This document shows, piece after piece, positions 54,396 to 62,672 of a stretch of DNA of 64,000 bases (position 1 is the first letter of the stretch; every line of letters starts with the position of its first letter). The position numbers and the translations under genes are program-made. The stretch comes from Haloimpatiens lingqiaonensis (GTDB lineage: Bacteria > Bacillota > Clostridia > Clostridiales > Clostridiaceae): the NCBI RefSeq assembly GCF_044502415.1, contig NZ_CP172402.1, one strand, 5' to 3'. Below the pieces are notes generated by a model. That model made no database searches. It was not told where the DNA came from and saw nothing but the letters and a program-made list of their open reading frames with translations.

Positions 54396-55425
54396 TTAAT
54401 CGCCTCCCATTACGTCTATAACTGGTATACTTACTTTCTTTCTAATTTTTTTTATAAATTCATCCCTAGAAAATTCATATCCATAAGGAGATGTAGGATT
54501 TACAGTTACACATATCACATTTATAGTGTTTACCCCTTTAATTTTTCCCCCTAATTTTTCAAACTTATGTAACGTATCTTTTTTTATAAATATTTTTGTA
54601 CCATCTTCTACTAATATGGTTTTATCTCTAATTTTATCTGGGTATTTACATATATCCTCTAAAAACTTATCTGAAAGAATTCCTTTAACTACAATATATT
54701 TTGAATTTCCCCCTAATTTGTCTATCAACAACTTAGCTCCTTCTAAAGCCATTAAAACATCTATTTTTTCTATACTTCCATCCCCATTTATTATCCCCAA
54801 CTTATAATTTTCATATATTAAATTTGCTTTCCTTCTTACTTCTTCATCATTAATTCCTTCTATTGATAGATTTTTCAGTGTATCCACTGTGCTCTCCACC
54901 ACTTTATTCATGTCTCTATCTAAAGCTGCCCCCGTTGATAATATAGCAGCTTCTGTAATTACAGGACATGCACTGCTTTTTCTACTTATAGCACCATCAA
55001 CCAAAACCATTTGGCATCCGAATTCCAAAAGTTTATGGCATACATATGATATATATGTATTTATTGAAGGTCCCCCTAGTTCTATATATCCGTCACTTAA
55101 TGCTCTAACTATTATAACCTCTCCCATGGGTGTATTTATGCCCGTGGTATAAATAATCTCCCGCGTTATATCCCCGTTTAATAAACACTGCTTAGCTGTG
55201 GCTATCATAGTACCCTTTTCTACATATATTTTAGGTTTTTCCGTACTTGTTACCCTATCTACTTCTTCACCATCTCTTCCTATGGAAGTAAGTCCAAGGG
55301 AGAAGCCTCCCCCTTGAACTATTTATTAAATGATTTAATACAGTAGTTTTACCTACGTTTTTATCCATACCTATTATGGATAAACTGTTGTATTTGTCTA
55401 CAATGTCTAGTAGACTAATCTTCAT
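54396..55425 (-). pseudogene. kamC: Lysine 5,6-aminomutase reactivation component KamC, frameshifted
   Basis: The gene starts at an ATG (55425) overlapping the kamA stop, with AAGAGGGAAAC before it: MKISLLDIVDKYNSLSIIGM, then a P-loop GMDKNVGKTTVLNHL near 20-34. At about 55318 (TTCAAGGGGGAGGC) the frame breaks; the next frame gives GGFSLGLTSIGRDGEEVDRV and continues into the 270-residue ORF ending at 54396. One surplus base would explain it. The rest contains PSINTYISYVCHKLLEFGCQ and LVDGAISRKSSACPVITEAA. The homopolymer context and the intact surrounding operon suggest a sequence error; otherwise the mutase would lack its partner. Confidence 0.85.
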
Positions 55426-56674
55426 TATGTTTCCCTCTTAAATTTCTTTCCAATCCTACAGGCTCCAATGCCATTTTTTCATCCTTTATAAGTGAAGCAA
55501 CCCCTATAAGCTTATCTTTTCTCTTTTTCTCACATACTTCACAATGACATTCTGAATGATAATCTTTTGGTTCCTTGTAAGTAGTTATAACGCCTTCAAA
55601 GTTTCTAAGAATAACTCTATTTTCCCCTTGAGATATTACGTAGTTTGGCATTACAGGTATCTTACCGCCACCACCAGGTGCATCTACAACAAAGGTAGGA
55701 ATACAGAATCCTGATGTATGTCCTCTTAATCCTTCCATTATCTCTATGCCTTTGGATACTGATGTTCTAAAGTGCTCAAGTCCCATAGACAAGTCACATT
55801 GGTAGATATAGTAAGGTCTTACTCTTATTTTTACCAATTCGTGAACTAGCTCTCTCATTACATGAACACAGTCATTTACACCCTTAAGTAAAACTGATTG
55901 GTTTCCAAGAGGTACACCTGCATCTGCTAATTTTGCACAAGCTCTTCTTGAATCCTCTGTTATTTCATTTGGATGGTTAAAGTGAGTATTTAACCAAACT
56001 GGATGATATTTTTTAAGCATATTTACAAGCTCATCTGTAATTCTCATAGGAAGAACTACTGGTGCTCTTGAGCCTATTCTTACTATTTCCACATGAGGTA
56101 TTGCTCTTAATTTCTTTATTATATATTCCAAAACATCATCAGAAACTAAAAGAGCATCTCCGCCAGATAATAAAACATCTCTCACTGAAGGCGTATTTGC
56201 TATATACTCTATAGCCTTGTCAATTTGTTCCATTGGAAGAGACTTGTCATTATGTCCTGCAAATCTTCTTCTTGTACAATGTCTGCAATACATAGAACAT
56301 TGATCTGTTATTAAGAAAAGTACTCTATCTGGATATCTATGCGTTAATCCAGGCACTGGTGAATCTGTATCTTCGTGTAATGGGTCAAGTAGGTCAGCCT
56401 CTGATTTGTGCAATTCTAAAGCTGTTGGAATTGCCTCTTTTCTTATAGGGTCAAAAGGATCATTAATGTCAATTAAAGATAGGTAATATGGAGTTATTGC
56501 CATTCTTAAAGTATTTGTACAAGTTCTAACTCCTTCCTCTTCTTCTGCAGTAAGAGGTATATATTTTTTAAGTTCATCAACATTTTCTATTCTATTTTTA
56601 ACTTGCCATTTCCAACTATACCACTCTTCATCGCTTACATTCGGAAATAGTTCCTGCCTTCGATTTACCTTCAA
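55415..56674 (-). CDS. kamA: Lysine 2,3-aminomutase
   Basis: KamA converts L-lysine to L-beta-lysine, the first step of the pathway, by radical SAM chemistry with PLP. The 419-residue protein has the cluster motif CSMYCRHCTRRRFAG near 131-145 (CxxxCxxC), DVLLSGGDALLVSDDVLEYI near 167-186, and the PLP region VDAPGGGGKIPVMPNYV near 338-354. The C-terminus has CHCEVCEKKRKDK, a zinc-type pair. The start is a TTG at 56674 with AGGGGGAATT before it. Between kdd and kamC. Confidence 0.97.
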   Translation of the reverse strand: MKVNRRQELFPNVSDEEWYSWKWQVKNRIENVDELKKYIPLTAEEEEGVRTCTNTLRMAITPYYLSLIDINDPFDPIRKEAIPTALELHKSEADLLDPLHEDTDSPVPGLTHRYPDRVLFLITDQCSMYCRHCTRRRFAGHNDKSLPMEQIDKAIEYIANTPSVRDVLLSGGDALLVSDDVLEYIIKKLRAIPHVEIVRIGSRAPVVLPMRITDELVNMLKKYHPVWLNTHFNHPNEITEDSRRACAKLADAGVPLGNQSVLLKGVNDCVHVMRELVHELVKIRVRPYYIYQCDLSMGLEHFRTSVSKGIEIMEGLRGHTSGFCIPTFVVDAPGGGGKIPVMPNYVISQGENRVILRNFEGVITTYKEPKDYHSECHCEVCEKKRKDKLIGVASLIKDEKMALEPVGLERNLRGKHNED

Positions 56675-56767
56675 GATAATTCCCCCTATTTATTAATTTA
56701 TTTTTATATCCCCAATTTTATTGTTAATTTTTAAATGTCAAGCTCCTATAGGGAACTAGTTATTACT

Positions 56768-57802
56768 TTAGATATATCTTTCTTCAAATATTTTTCTTAA
56801 AGTTTCACTTTCTCTTAATTCTTGTAATGTTATTTCTGCATGGTCTTTAGTATATCCGTTTCCTACTATCATTGTAACATCTTTTCCTACGCCTTCTGCT
56901 CCAAGTGCTGCCTTTGTAAAGCTTGTAGCCATTGAGAAGAAGTAAACTACTCCATTATCTCTAACTGGTAATATACAAGACATTTCAGTGTTTGGTATAT
57001 TTACGCAGCTTATAGATATATCCACTTCTTTTCCTTTATTAGCTTCTAATGTTTTATTTAAAACAGCCATTGGTTCTTGTGCACTAGCTAATATAGCTTT
57101 GTGACAGAATCCCCATTTTACTAAATTATCTGCCTGCTCTTGTTTTCTTACTAAAGCTATTACATTACCAGTTGGTCCAACTCTTTTTTTAGCTTCATAG
57201 CAACAAAGCATTCCTGATTTACCAGCAGCTCCTAATACTAAAACGCTGTCTCCTGGTTTTACTAATTTTGCAGTTTGAGCTGGTGCTCCTGCTACGTCTA
57301 AAGCTGCAAGTGCAAGATTCTCTGGCATATCATCTGGAAGTTTTGCATATATTCCACTTTCAAATAATATTGCTTGGCCCTTTATATCCACTCTATCTAT
57401 TTCTGGTTTAACATCTAATATTTCTTCAATTTTTAATGGAGTAAGTGATAATGAAACTAGAGAAGCTATTTTGTCCCCTACTTTTAAATCTCTATCTTTT
57501 AAATCTTCACCTATTTTTGCAACTGTACCTATAAACATTCCACCTGAACCTGTTACAGGGTTTTGTTGCTTTCCTCTTTCCCCTACTATTTCCATTATTT
57601 TAGCTTTTATTTTTTCTATGTTTCCCCCTGCTTCTTCCTCAATTTGTGTAAAACTTGCTGAGTCTATATTTAGTGATTGAACATCTACTAATATTTCATT
57701 GCTGTATATCTCCATATTGTTGTCAATTTTATAAGCCGCTTGAGTTAATACTCCTTGTGGCTCAAGTACTCTGTGAGAACCGTATTTACATCCTTTTTTC
57801 AT
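56768..57802 (-). CDS. kdd: L-erythro-3,5-diaminohexanoate dehydrogenase
   Basis: Kdd oxidatively deaminates 3,5-diaminohexanoate to 3-keto-5-aminohexanoate with NAD(P)+. The 344-residue protein has an MDR-like Rossmann fold: VLVLGAAGKSGMLCCYEAKK near 188-207 and an N-terminal GroES-like part (GSGGMFIGTVAKIGEDLKDR). The start MKKGCKYGSHRVLEPQGVLT is as in known Kdd. AAGGGGGATTTATC precedes the ATG at 57802. Kce lies 12 bases upstream. Confidence 0.95.
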   Translation of the reverse strand: MKKGCKYGSHRVLEPQGVLTQAAYKIDNNMEIYSNEILVDVQSLNIDSASFTQIEEEAGGNIEKIKAKIMEIVGERGKQQNPVTGSGGMFIGTVAKIGEDLKDRDLKVGDKIASLVSLSLTPLKIEEILDVKPEIDRVDIKGQAILFESGIYAKLPDDMPENLALAALDVAGAPAQTAKLVKPGDSVLVLGAAGKSGMLCCYEAKKRVGPTGNVIALVRKQEQADNLVKWGFCHKAILASAQEPMAVLNKTLEANKGKEVDISISCVNIPNTEMSCILPVRDNGVVYFFSMATSFTKAALGAEGVGKDVTMIVGNGYTKDHAEITLQELRESETLRKIFEERYI

Positions 57803-57814
57803 GATAAATCCCCC

Positions 57815-58636
57815 TTATTTTTTTAATCCTAGTATTTCTCTTGCCTCATCTGGTGTAGCTATTTCTCTTCCAAATTCCTTTGCAAGTCTAACAGCTTTTT
57901 CTACTAGCTCTGCATTGGATTTAGCAAGTACGCCCTTTGATAAATACACATTATCTTCAAATCCAACTCTTACATGACCACCCATTAATATAGCCATAGC
58001 TGCCATTGGGAATTGATTTCTGCCTATACCAGATACTGTGAAGGTAGATCCTTCTGGTATGCTCCCTGCCATAAACACAAGATCTCTTGGCTCTGCGCTT
58101 ATTCCACCATTAACTCCCATAACGAAATTAAAATGCATTGGAGTCTTTATATATCCCTTCTTACAAAGCCTTTTAGCCATGTCTATCATACCTTTGTCAA
58201 AAACCTCTACCTCTGGTTTTATTCCTAAGGCTATCATTTTTTCCCCAAACTCTTTTATGGTATTTTCAGTGTTTACGAATATTTCATCTCCACCAAAATT
58301 GCATGTACCACAATCCAATGTAGCCATTTCTGGCTTTAACTCTGTAGGTTGCAGCCTTTCAGCATTTGTCATGCCCACAGCTCCTCCAGTAGATGGTTGT
58401 ACGATTACATCAGGACATCTTTTCTTAATTTCATCTATACACGCCTTAAATCTTTCTTTTGATTGAGTTGGTGTGCCGTCATCTTCTCTAACATGTAAAT
58501 GTATTATGCTTGCTCCTGCTTTATAGGCTTTTTCAGCCTCATCTCCTATTTCCTGCACAGTATAAGGTATTGCAGGATTGTGTTCCTTTGTAACTTCTGC
58601 CCCACATATAGCTGCCGTAATTATAAGTTTTTCCAA
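57815..58636 (-). CDS. kce: 3-keto-5-aminohexanoate cleavage enzyme
   Basis: Kce cleaves 3-keto-5-aminohexanoate with acetyl-CoA to acetoacetate and 3-aminobutyryl-CoA. About 273 residues of the BKACE (DUF849) TIM-barrel family, zinc-dependent; LEKLIITAAICGAEVTKEHN at the start, ASIIHLHVREDDGTPTQ near 45-60 with the metal HxH, and MGGHVRVGFEDNVYLSKG near 220-237. I prefer the TTG at 58636 with GGGGGTGTATACA before it, matching the family start MEKLIITAA, over the TTG at 58651. Confidence 0.95.
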   Translation of the reverse strand: MEKLIITAAICGAEVTKEHNPAIPYTVQEIGDEAEKAYKAGASIIHLHVREDDGTPTQSKERFKACIDEIKKRCPDVIVQPSTGGAVGMTNAERLQPTELKPEMATLDCGTCNFGGDEIFVNTENTIKEFGEKMIALGIKPEVEVFDKGMIDMAKRLCKKGYIKTPMHFNFVMGVNGGISAEPRDLVFMAGSIPEGSTFTVSGIGRNQFPMAAMAILMGGHVRVGFEDNVYLSKGVLAKSNAELVEKAVRLAKEFGREIATPDEAREILGLKK

Positions 58637-58651
58637 TGTATACACCCCCAA

Positions 58652-58740
58652 GTTAGTGGGCTAGGGGACCAGTGGGCTAGGGGGCTAGTATAAAACTTAA
58701 CCTTCTAGCTAATTACTACACTGGGCCACTAGCTAACTAC
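58652..58740. repeat. Period-8 CTAGGGG/CACTAGC arrays
   Basis: GTTAGTGG, GCTAGGGG, ACCAGTGG, GCTAGGGG, GCTAGTAT, then a second run with CACTGGGC and CACTAGCT, in the kal-kce spacer of 200 bases. Confidence 0.7.
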
Positions 58741-58856
58741 ACTATAATTATTTTTACTATTTAACTTATTATTTAGCTCAACCTTCGCACATAAATTTCA
58801 AGCTCTACATTAGATTAATAAGCGTTTTTAATTTATAACTGCCAAAGTTGAATTAT

Positions 58857-59237
58857 TTACTTTCTTTGCTTGTCCTTTGGAACTACGCAGGTTCCACTGG
58901 CTTTACATACAACTATAGGCTCTTCTAAAACATCTGCTGCAGAGTCATTTAAGTCTGTTCTTGGCACTATAACCTTTCTTGCTTCGAAAACCATTTTTCT
59001 TGATGAGTTTCCTTCGCTTACTATTTCCCCTTCTGCTTCTATATAGTCACCAGCATAAACTGGAGCTAAAAATTCTACGCTGTCATAAGCTCTAAATAGT
59101 CCTTCATCTCCATCGTGTTTTATTAAAAGTTCTGTGGCCACATCGCCAAAAAGTTGCAACATTCTTGCCCCGTCTACTAGATTTCCACCATAATGAGCAT
59201 CATGGCTGCTCATTCTCATTCTTATTAAAGCCTTCAT
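58857..59237 (-). CDS. kal: 3-aminobutyryl-CoA ammonia-lyase
   Basis: Kal removes ammonia from L-3-aminobutyryl-CoA to give crotonyl-CoA, which then goes to butyrate. About 126 residues, hot-dog fold: MKALIRMRMSSHDAHYGGNL, VDGARMLQLFGDVATELLIK and FRAYDSVEFLAPVYAGDYIE. The ATG at 59237 lies seven bases after GGGGG and is preferred over 59243. It is the first gene of the lysine operon and follows the riboswitch terminator at 59281-59333 by 44 bases. Crotonyl-CoA reductase and the CoA-transferase are not in the window. Confidence 0.95.
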   Translation of the reverse strand: MKALIRMRMSSHDAHYGGNLVDGARMLQLFGDVATELLIKHDGDEGLFRAYDSVEFLAPVYAGDYIEAEGEIVSEGNSSRKMVFEARKVIVPRTDLNDSAADVLEEPIVVCKASGTCVVPKDKQRK

Positions 59238-59269
59238 TTCCATACCCCCAAGAAAATTATTAGTTTTGT

Positions 59270-59333
59270 AAAATATAAAAAGCTATTTATGCAATGAAAA
59301 GATTTTAATGTCTTTTTCATTACATAAATAGCT
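59270..59333 (-). terminator. Riboswitch-controlled terminator
   Basis: Arms 59314-59333 and 59281-59300 pair over 20 positions with one G-U (AGCTATTTATG-AATGAAAA), loop 13 bases, then TTTTTATATTTT. The 5' arm wholly contains the aptamer's P1 3' strand (59321-59331). Confidence 0.9.
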
Positions 59334-59505
59334 CTTCATAACATAAGTCATGACAATTAAGAAATATTTACACTTCTTAACCAAAGATTTATTCAAGAAC
59401 AAATAAAACTTTTCGGCAGATAAGCCCTTCATTTTTAACCTTGAAGGTTCTTCTTCTTAACATTTAAAAATTACCGCAAATCTGCTCCTCTATTTATGTA
59501 CATTT
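59314..59505 (-). promoter_or_regulatory. Lysine riboswitch (L box) of the lysine fermentation operon
   Basis: Minus strand leader. P1 is TACATAAATAG (59490-59500) with CTATTTATGTA (59321-59331). Then AGAGGAGC, P2 GCAGAT/ATCTGC, P3 ATTTTTAA/TTAAAAAT, the conserved GCCGAA after P2, P4 TTTATT/AATAAA, P5 AAGAA/TTTCTT, and a last hairpin TCAT/ATGA before P1 closes. Order and the AGAGG, GCCGAA elements match the lysine aptamer. As the terminator uses the P1 3' strand, folding of the aptamer excludes the terminator. Confidence 0.85.
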
Positions 59506-59533
59506 TTTAGTTTGTTTTTTAATTCACAATAAC

Positions 59534-59562
59534 ATTATAATATTAGCCTCTCTTCTAGTCAA
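59534..59562 (-). promoter_or_regulatory. Promoter of the lysine operon leader
   Basis: -35 TTGACT (59557-59562), 17-base spacer, -10 TATAAT (59534-59539), about 35 bases before the aptamer's P1. Confidence 0.85.
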
Positions 59563-59635
59563 TATATTTTTCAGAAAATTAAAATGTTTAACACTATTTA
59601 GAAAAGATTAATTATTAAAACTAGTGTTCAATAAA

Positions 59636-59665
59636 ATTAGCCCTTGTATAAAAGCAAGGGCTAAT
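59636..59665 (-). terminator. Terminator of the 54-aa gene
   Basis: TTAGCCCTTG and CAAGGGCTAA with an 8-base loop, then TTTTATTG on the minus strand. It insulates the lysine operon from upstream transcription. Confidence 0.8.
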
Positions 59666-59688
59666 TCTACTATATTTATTTTTACTGT

Positions 59689-59853
59689 TTATCTTCTTTT
59701 TTCGCGAGCAGATTCATTCTTGCCTAATTTTTTTGATTCGTTATTTGCACCTATTTCCTTTGACATTTCAACTTCCATGTCTCTCATTTCTGATTTTGTT
59801 TTTGGGTTTACCTTTTTATTATCCTTATTATTTTTATTATTTTTATGTGCCAT
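59689..59853 (-). CDS. Small lysine/asparagine-rich protein, 54 aa
   Basis: The ORF MAHKNNKNNKDNKKVNPKTK continues SEMRDMEVEMSKEIGANNES and ends in KNESAREKRR. It is highly charged and lacks hydrophobic residues, like small DNA-binding or spore proteins, but I recognise no family. A terminator follows immediately, and a hairpin GTTACAGAT/ATCTGTAAC (59861-59892) lies just upstream. The ribosome site is weak (GTAACAAAATTC), so translation is uncertain; the strongly biased composition and placed terminator argue that it is real. Confidence 0.55.
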   Translation of the reverse strand: MAHKNNKNNKDNKKVNPKTKSEMRDMEVEMSKEIGANNESKKLGKNESAREKRR

Positions 59854-60022
59854 GAATTTTGTTACAGATTATGCTATGCAAGCATCTGTAACCATCCTCC
59901 CTTCATTTATGTTTTTATAGTTCTAATTTTCCCTAAAAACATAAAAATATGCACAAAAATAATATTTAATCCCTACTTATTATTTTATATATTTATTGCA
60001 GCTGAACTTCCTAGCATGGATA

Positions 60023-60895
60023 CTACAAATCTCTTCCATTACCTATAAAACATAAAGATAGCATGTCCGGCCCTGTATGTGAAGCTATAACAGGTCCTAC
60101 AAAATTTATCATAGTATCCTTAACTCCAAACTCTTCTTTAACTGTCCTCTCTAGGTTAGTTGCATCCTCTACACAATCCCCATGACTTATCATGATTATT
60201 TGATTCTCAGGTTCTTTAGCTCTTTCCTCAAACTTTTCAAGAAGATACTTTATAGCCTTTTTTCTTCCTCTAACATTTGTTACATTTATAAGTTTTCCCT
60301 CATTATTTATAAATATAATAGGATTTATTTTCATCAATGTACCTATGGTTGCAGCTGTAGCAGATATCCTTCCACCATATCTTAAATGCTTCAATGTTCC
60401 CACCATAAACCAGTGATTTATATTTAATTTATTATTTTCAACCCATTTTATTATTTCTTCCCTTGAACATCCTTTTTTCATCATCTCTACTGCATTATAT
60501 ACCAATATTCCTTGGCCTATACATGCACTCTTACTGTCTATTATAGTTATATCCGCATCTTTATATTCCTCAAGTACACTTTCCTTAGCCATATTGGCAC
60601 TATTTATTGTTCCACTTATAGCAGAAGACATGCCTATATATATGATAGATTTACCCTCTTTTATAAACTTAGTAAAAACTTCAGTAAACTGATATACATT
60701 TACTTGAGATGTAGTTGGCATCTCACCATTTCTTAATCCATCATAAAACTGCCTATAAGTAAAGGTTTTTCCAAAATCATCTTTGTAATCAGAATTATTA
60801 AAATGACAAGTTAAACTTACAAAAGGTATATTATTTTCTTCAATATACGATAAAGGTAAATCACAACTTGAATCTGTCATTATTATAAAATCCAT
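60023..60895 (-). CDS. DegV family fatty-acid-binding protein
   Basis: A 290-residue DegV protein. These bind a fatty acid between two domains and in Gram-positive bacteria act as FakB subunits that present it to the FakA kinase. Motifs are IIMTDSSCDLPLSYIEENNI at the start, GEMPTTSQVNVYQFTEVFTK near 57-76, and GTLKHLRYGGRISATAATIG near 167-186. The ATG at 60895 has AGAAGG before it; that site is at the right end of the IS607-like element. No fakA is nearby. Confidence 0.92.
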   Translation of the reverse strand: MDFIIMTDSSCDLPLSYIEENNIPFVSLTCHFNNSDYKDDFGKTFTYRQFYDGLRNGEMPTTSQVNVYQFTEVFTKFIKEGKSIIYIGMSSAISGTINSANMAKESVLEEYKDADITIIDSKSACIGQGILVYNAVEMMKKGCSREEIIKWVENNKLNINHWFMVGTLKHLRYGGRISATAATIGTLMKINPIIFINNEGKLINVTNVRGRKKAIKYLLEKFEERAKEPENQIIMISHGDCVEDATNLERTVKEEFGVKDTMINFVGPVIASHTGPDMLSLCFIGNGRDL

Positions 60896-61054
60896 AAAAC
60901 CTTCTGCTACTCAAAATATGGTCAAATGTATCCATATTGAGATTATTACTGCTTCAATGTACTCTGCTTTGCCGAAGCTACTACAGTTTGTATAGCACTC
61001 CACAGTCGTTAATTCCCCAAATAGCCTTGGGTACATATATAAGTGCTTGTTTAA
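60896..61054 (-). ncRNA. Candidate omega-RNA and right end of the IS607-like element
   Basis: Between the tnpB stop and degV lie 159 bases with compact hairpins (GTAGCTTCGGCAAAGC, ATATGG-CCATAT) and GGGGAATTAACGACTGTGGA. TnpB guide RNAs come from this position, starting inside or after tnpB and ending at the element's right end. The last bases AGCAGAAGG before the degV start may hold the GG core. Boundaries are not certain. Confidence 0.5.
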
Positions 61055-62224
61055 TTAAGCTATCTTATATTCTTTTGCATTAGCTAAATTTATTGAAGCA
61101 TTTAAATCTCTATCAATAGAAAGTCCACAACTGCATTTATAAACTCTATCAGATAGTTTTAAATCTTTTTTATATGCTCCACAACAACTACATATTTTAC
61201 TACTAGGATAGAATCTATCAACTATCCTTATTTCAATATTGTTTTGCTTGGCTTTTGAAATAAGCTTACTTCTAAATTCATAAAACTTCTGCCCAGCAAC
61301 TGTTTTAGCTAAATGTCTATTCTTCATCATTCCACTTACATTTAAATCTTCGATAGTTATAAAACTTGGCTTTTGTTTTATTAACTCACTTACCGTTTTA
61401 TTTATATAATCAGTTCTTATATTTGTAAGTCTTTGATGAAGTTTTTGCACCTTGACTATTTGTTTTTGGATATTTTGACGAGTAGCTTCTCCTTTCTCAA
61501 TATTATTTCTTAATTTCAAGCTCTCATATTTCCTTGAAAGCTTTCTTTGCTCACGTTTTAGTTTCTTTTCTGCTTTTTTAACTCTTTTAGTTTTGTTAAT
61601 ATTCTTTTTAGTTAAGCCATTATTACAAATTGCAAAATTCTTTAATCCAAGGTCTACGCCTATTCCTTCTGAATAAGGTTTATTGTCTAATTTTATAGCT
61701 TCTTCAACTAAAATTGAAACAAAATATCTATCTGCTTTTTGGCTTACTGTACCACTTTTAACTATAGCGTTAACTGGAATGTATCCAAATTCTTTTAATC
61801 TAACCCAACCTAAGGTTGGAACTTTAACCCTATGTCTTTCAATAGCCCAATCTGTTTTATTATTCTTTGGAAAGTAAGCTTTAACATCTTGGTTTTTCTT
61901 TTTCTTAAATTTAGGAAAGCCGCTTTCCCCTTTAAAGAATTTCTTGAATGCTTTTTCTCCATTCATAATGGCTTGTTTAGTAGCTTTGGAAGACACTTCT
62001 TTAATCCAAGCTTTGTCAGGATTATTAGGAATATATTTGTTATTAAGCCATTTAGAAAAATCCATACCACTAATAAATTTTTTCTCTTTTTCGTAAACTT
62101 CTTTATTATGAGCAATATAAAAGTTGTATATAAACCTACTTACACCAATAGTTTGATGAATTTTAGTTATCTGTTCTTCTGTTGGTTTAATTTCTATTTT
62201 GTATGCTTTTTTCAACTTCTTCAT
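61055..62224 (-). CDS. tnpB: RNA-guided endonuclease TnpB (IS607/IS605 family)
   Basis: The 389-residue protein has the RuvC-like nuclease: Asp in IGVDLGLKNFAICN near 190, Glu in FITIEDLNVSGMM near 291, Asp in SIDRDLNASINLA near 372. The zinc ribbon is CSCCGAYKKDLKLSDRVYKC (CxxC...CxC). The N-terminus KKAYKIEIKPTEEQITKIHQ is the usual wedge domain. All catalytic residues are present and no frameshift is seen, so the guide-directed nuclease may be active. AAAGGAAG precedes the ATG, eight bases after the tnpA fragment's stop. Acts with an RNA from the right end. Confidence 0.93.
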   Translation of the reverse strand: MKKLKKAYKIEIKPTEEQITKIHQTIGVSRFIYNFYIAHNKEVYEKEKKFISGMDFSKWLNNKYIPNNPDKAWIKEVSSKATKQAIMNGEKAFKKFFKGESGFPKFKKKKNQDVKAYFPKNNKTDWAIERHRVKVPTLGWVRLKEFGYIPVNAIVKSGTVSQKADRYFVSILVEEAIKLDNKPYSEGIGVDLGLKNFAICNNGLTKKNINKTKRVKKAEKKLKREQRKLSRKYESLKLRNNIEKGEATRQNIQKQIVKVQKLHQRLTNIRTDYINKTVSELIKQKPSFITIEDLNVSGMMKNRHLAKTVAGQKFYEFRSKLISKAKQNNIEIRIVDRFYPSSKICSCCGAYKKDLKLSDRVYKCSCGLSIDRDLNASINLANAKEYKIA

Positions 62225-62230
62225 CTTCCT

Positions 62231-62398
62231 TTATCTTTTTCTTATATTTTCTTTATATTGTTCATAAGTATAATATCTCCTATTTGTTGGTGTTCTAAAC
62301 GCTTTTAATATTACTTCGTTATCCCATCGTTGCAATGTTCTAATTGATACATTAATTAATTCTACAAACTCATTTGGTTTATAGTTATTATTTTTCAA
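62231..62398 (-). pseudogene. IS607 TnpA, DNA-binding domain only
   Basis: A 55-residue ORF from a TTG at 62398: KNNNYKPNEFVELINVSIRT, LQRWDNEVILKAFRTPTNRR, YYTYEQYKENIRKR-stop. This is the MerR-like N-terminal helix-turn-helix of IS607 serine recombinases, which normally continue for another 140 residues with the catalytic domain. That part is absent and tnpB begins eight bases later. It may be a simple deletion remnant, or a retained small DNA-binding protein able to bind element ends or the tnpB promoter. Confidence 0.8.
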
Positions 62399-62567
62399 AT
62401 GTACTCACTTCCTTTTCGTAAGCACATTTTACTATTTCTAAGTACATCTGTATATACTTTTAGCAACTAAAGGTATCCTCCTTTTATGTAAATTTATTAT
62501 TATATAATTACATTATATAGCAATTTTAAACAATTTCAAAATATTATTATCTGAATTTACACAAATA

Positions 62568-62668
62568 AGGGACTGTGGCATTAAGAAATTCATATACAGT
62601 ATATTGGTTTGAAATTTAATATCAAACTCAATGTGTTGTAAAATTTATTCTTAATGCAACAGTCCCTA
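62568..62668. repeat. Palindromic repeat, GGCTGTGGCA family, copy 4
   Basis: AGGGACTGTGGCATTAAGAA and TTCTTAATGCAACAGTCCCT arms. Inner part differs from copies 1 and 2. Lies just after the M23 peptidase stop (on its minus strand) and may end that transcript. Confidence 0.75.
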
Positions 62669-62672
62669 TGTA

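Larger units (their letters stand above)
60896..62420 (-). mobile_element. IS607-type element, tnpA truncated, tnpB intact
   Basis: Carries a HTH fragment of the serine recombinase TnpA (62231-62398), an intact tnpB (61055-62224) and a structured right end. Without the catalytic domain it cannot move by itself. It lies between degV and the M23 peptidase gene. The left boundary is estimated. Confidence 0.7.

Noticed and set aside
59340..59510. Glycine or SAM riboswitch instead of lysine
   Set aside because: The AGAGG start, GCCGAA after P2 and the long five-stem plan fit lysine; glycine and SAM cores are absent, and the genes use lysine.
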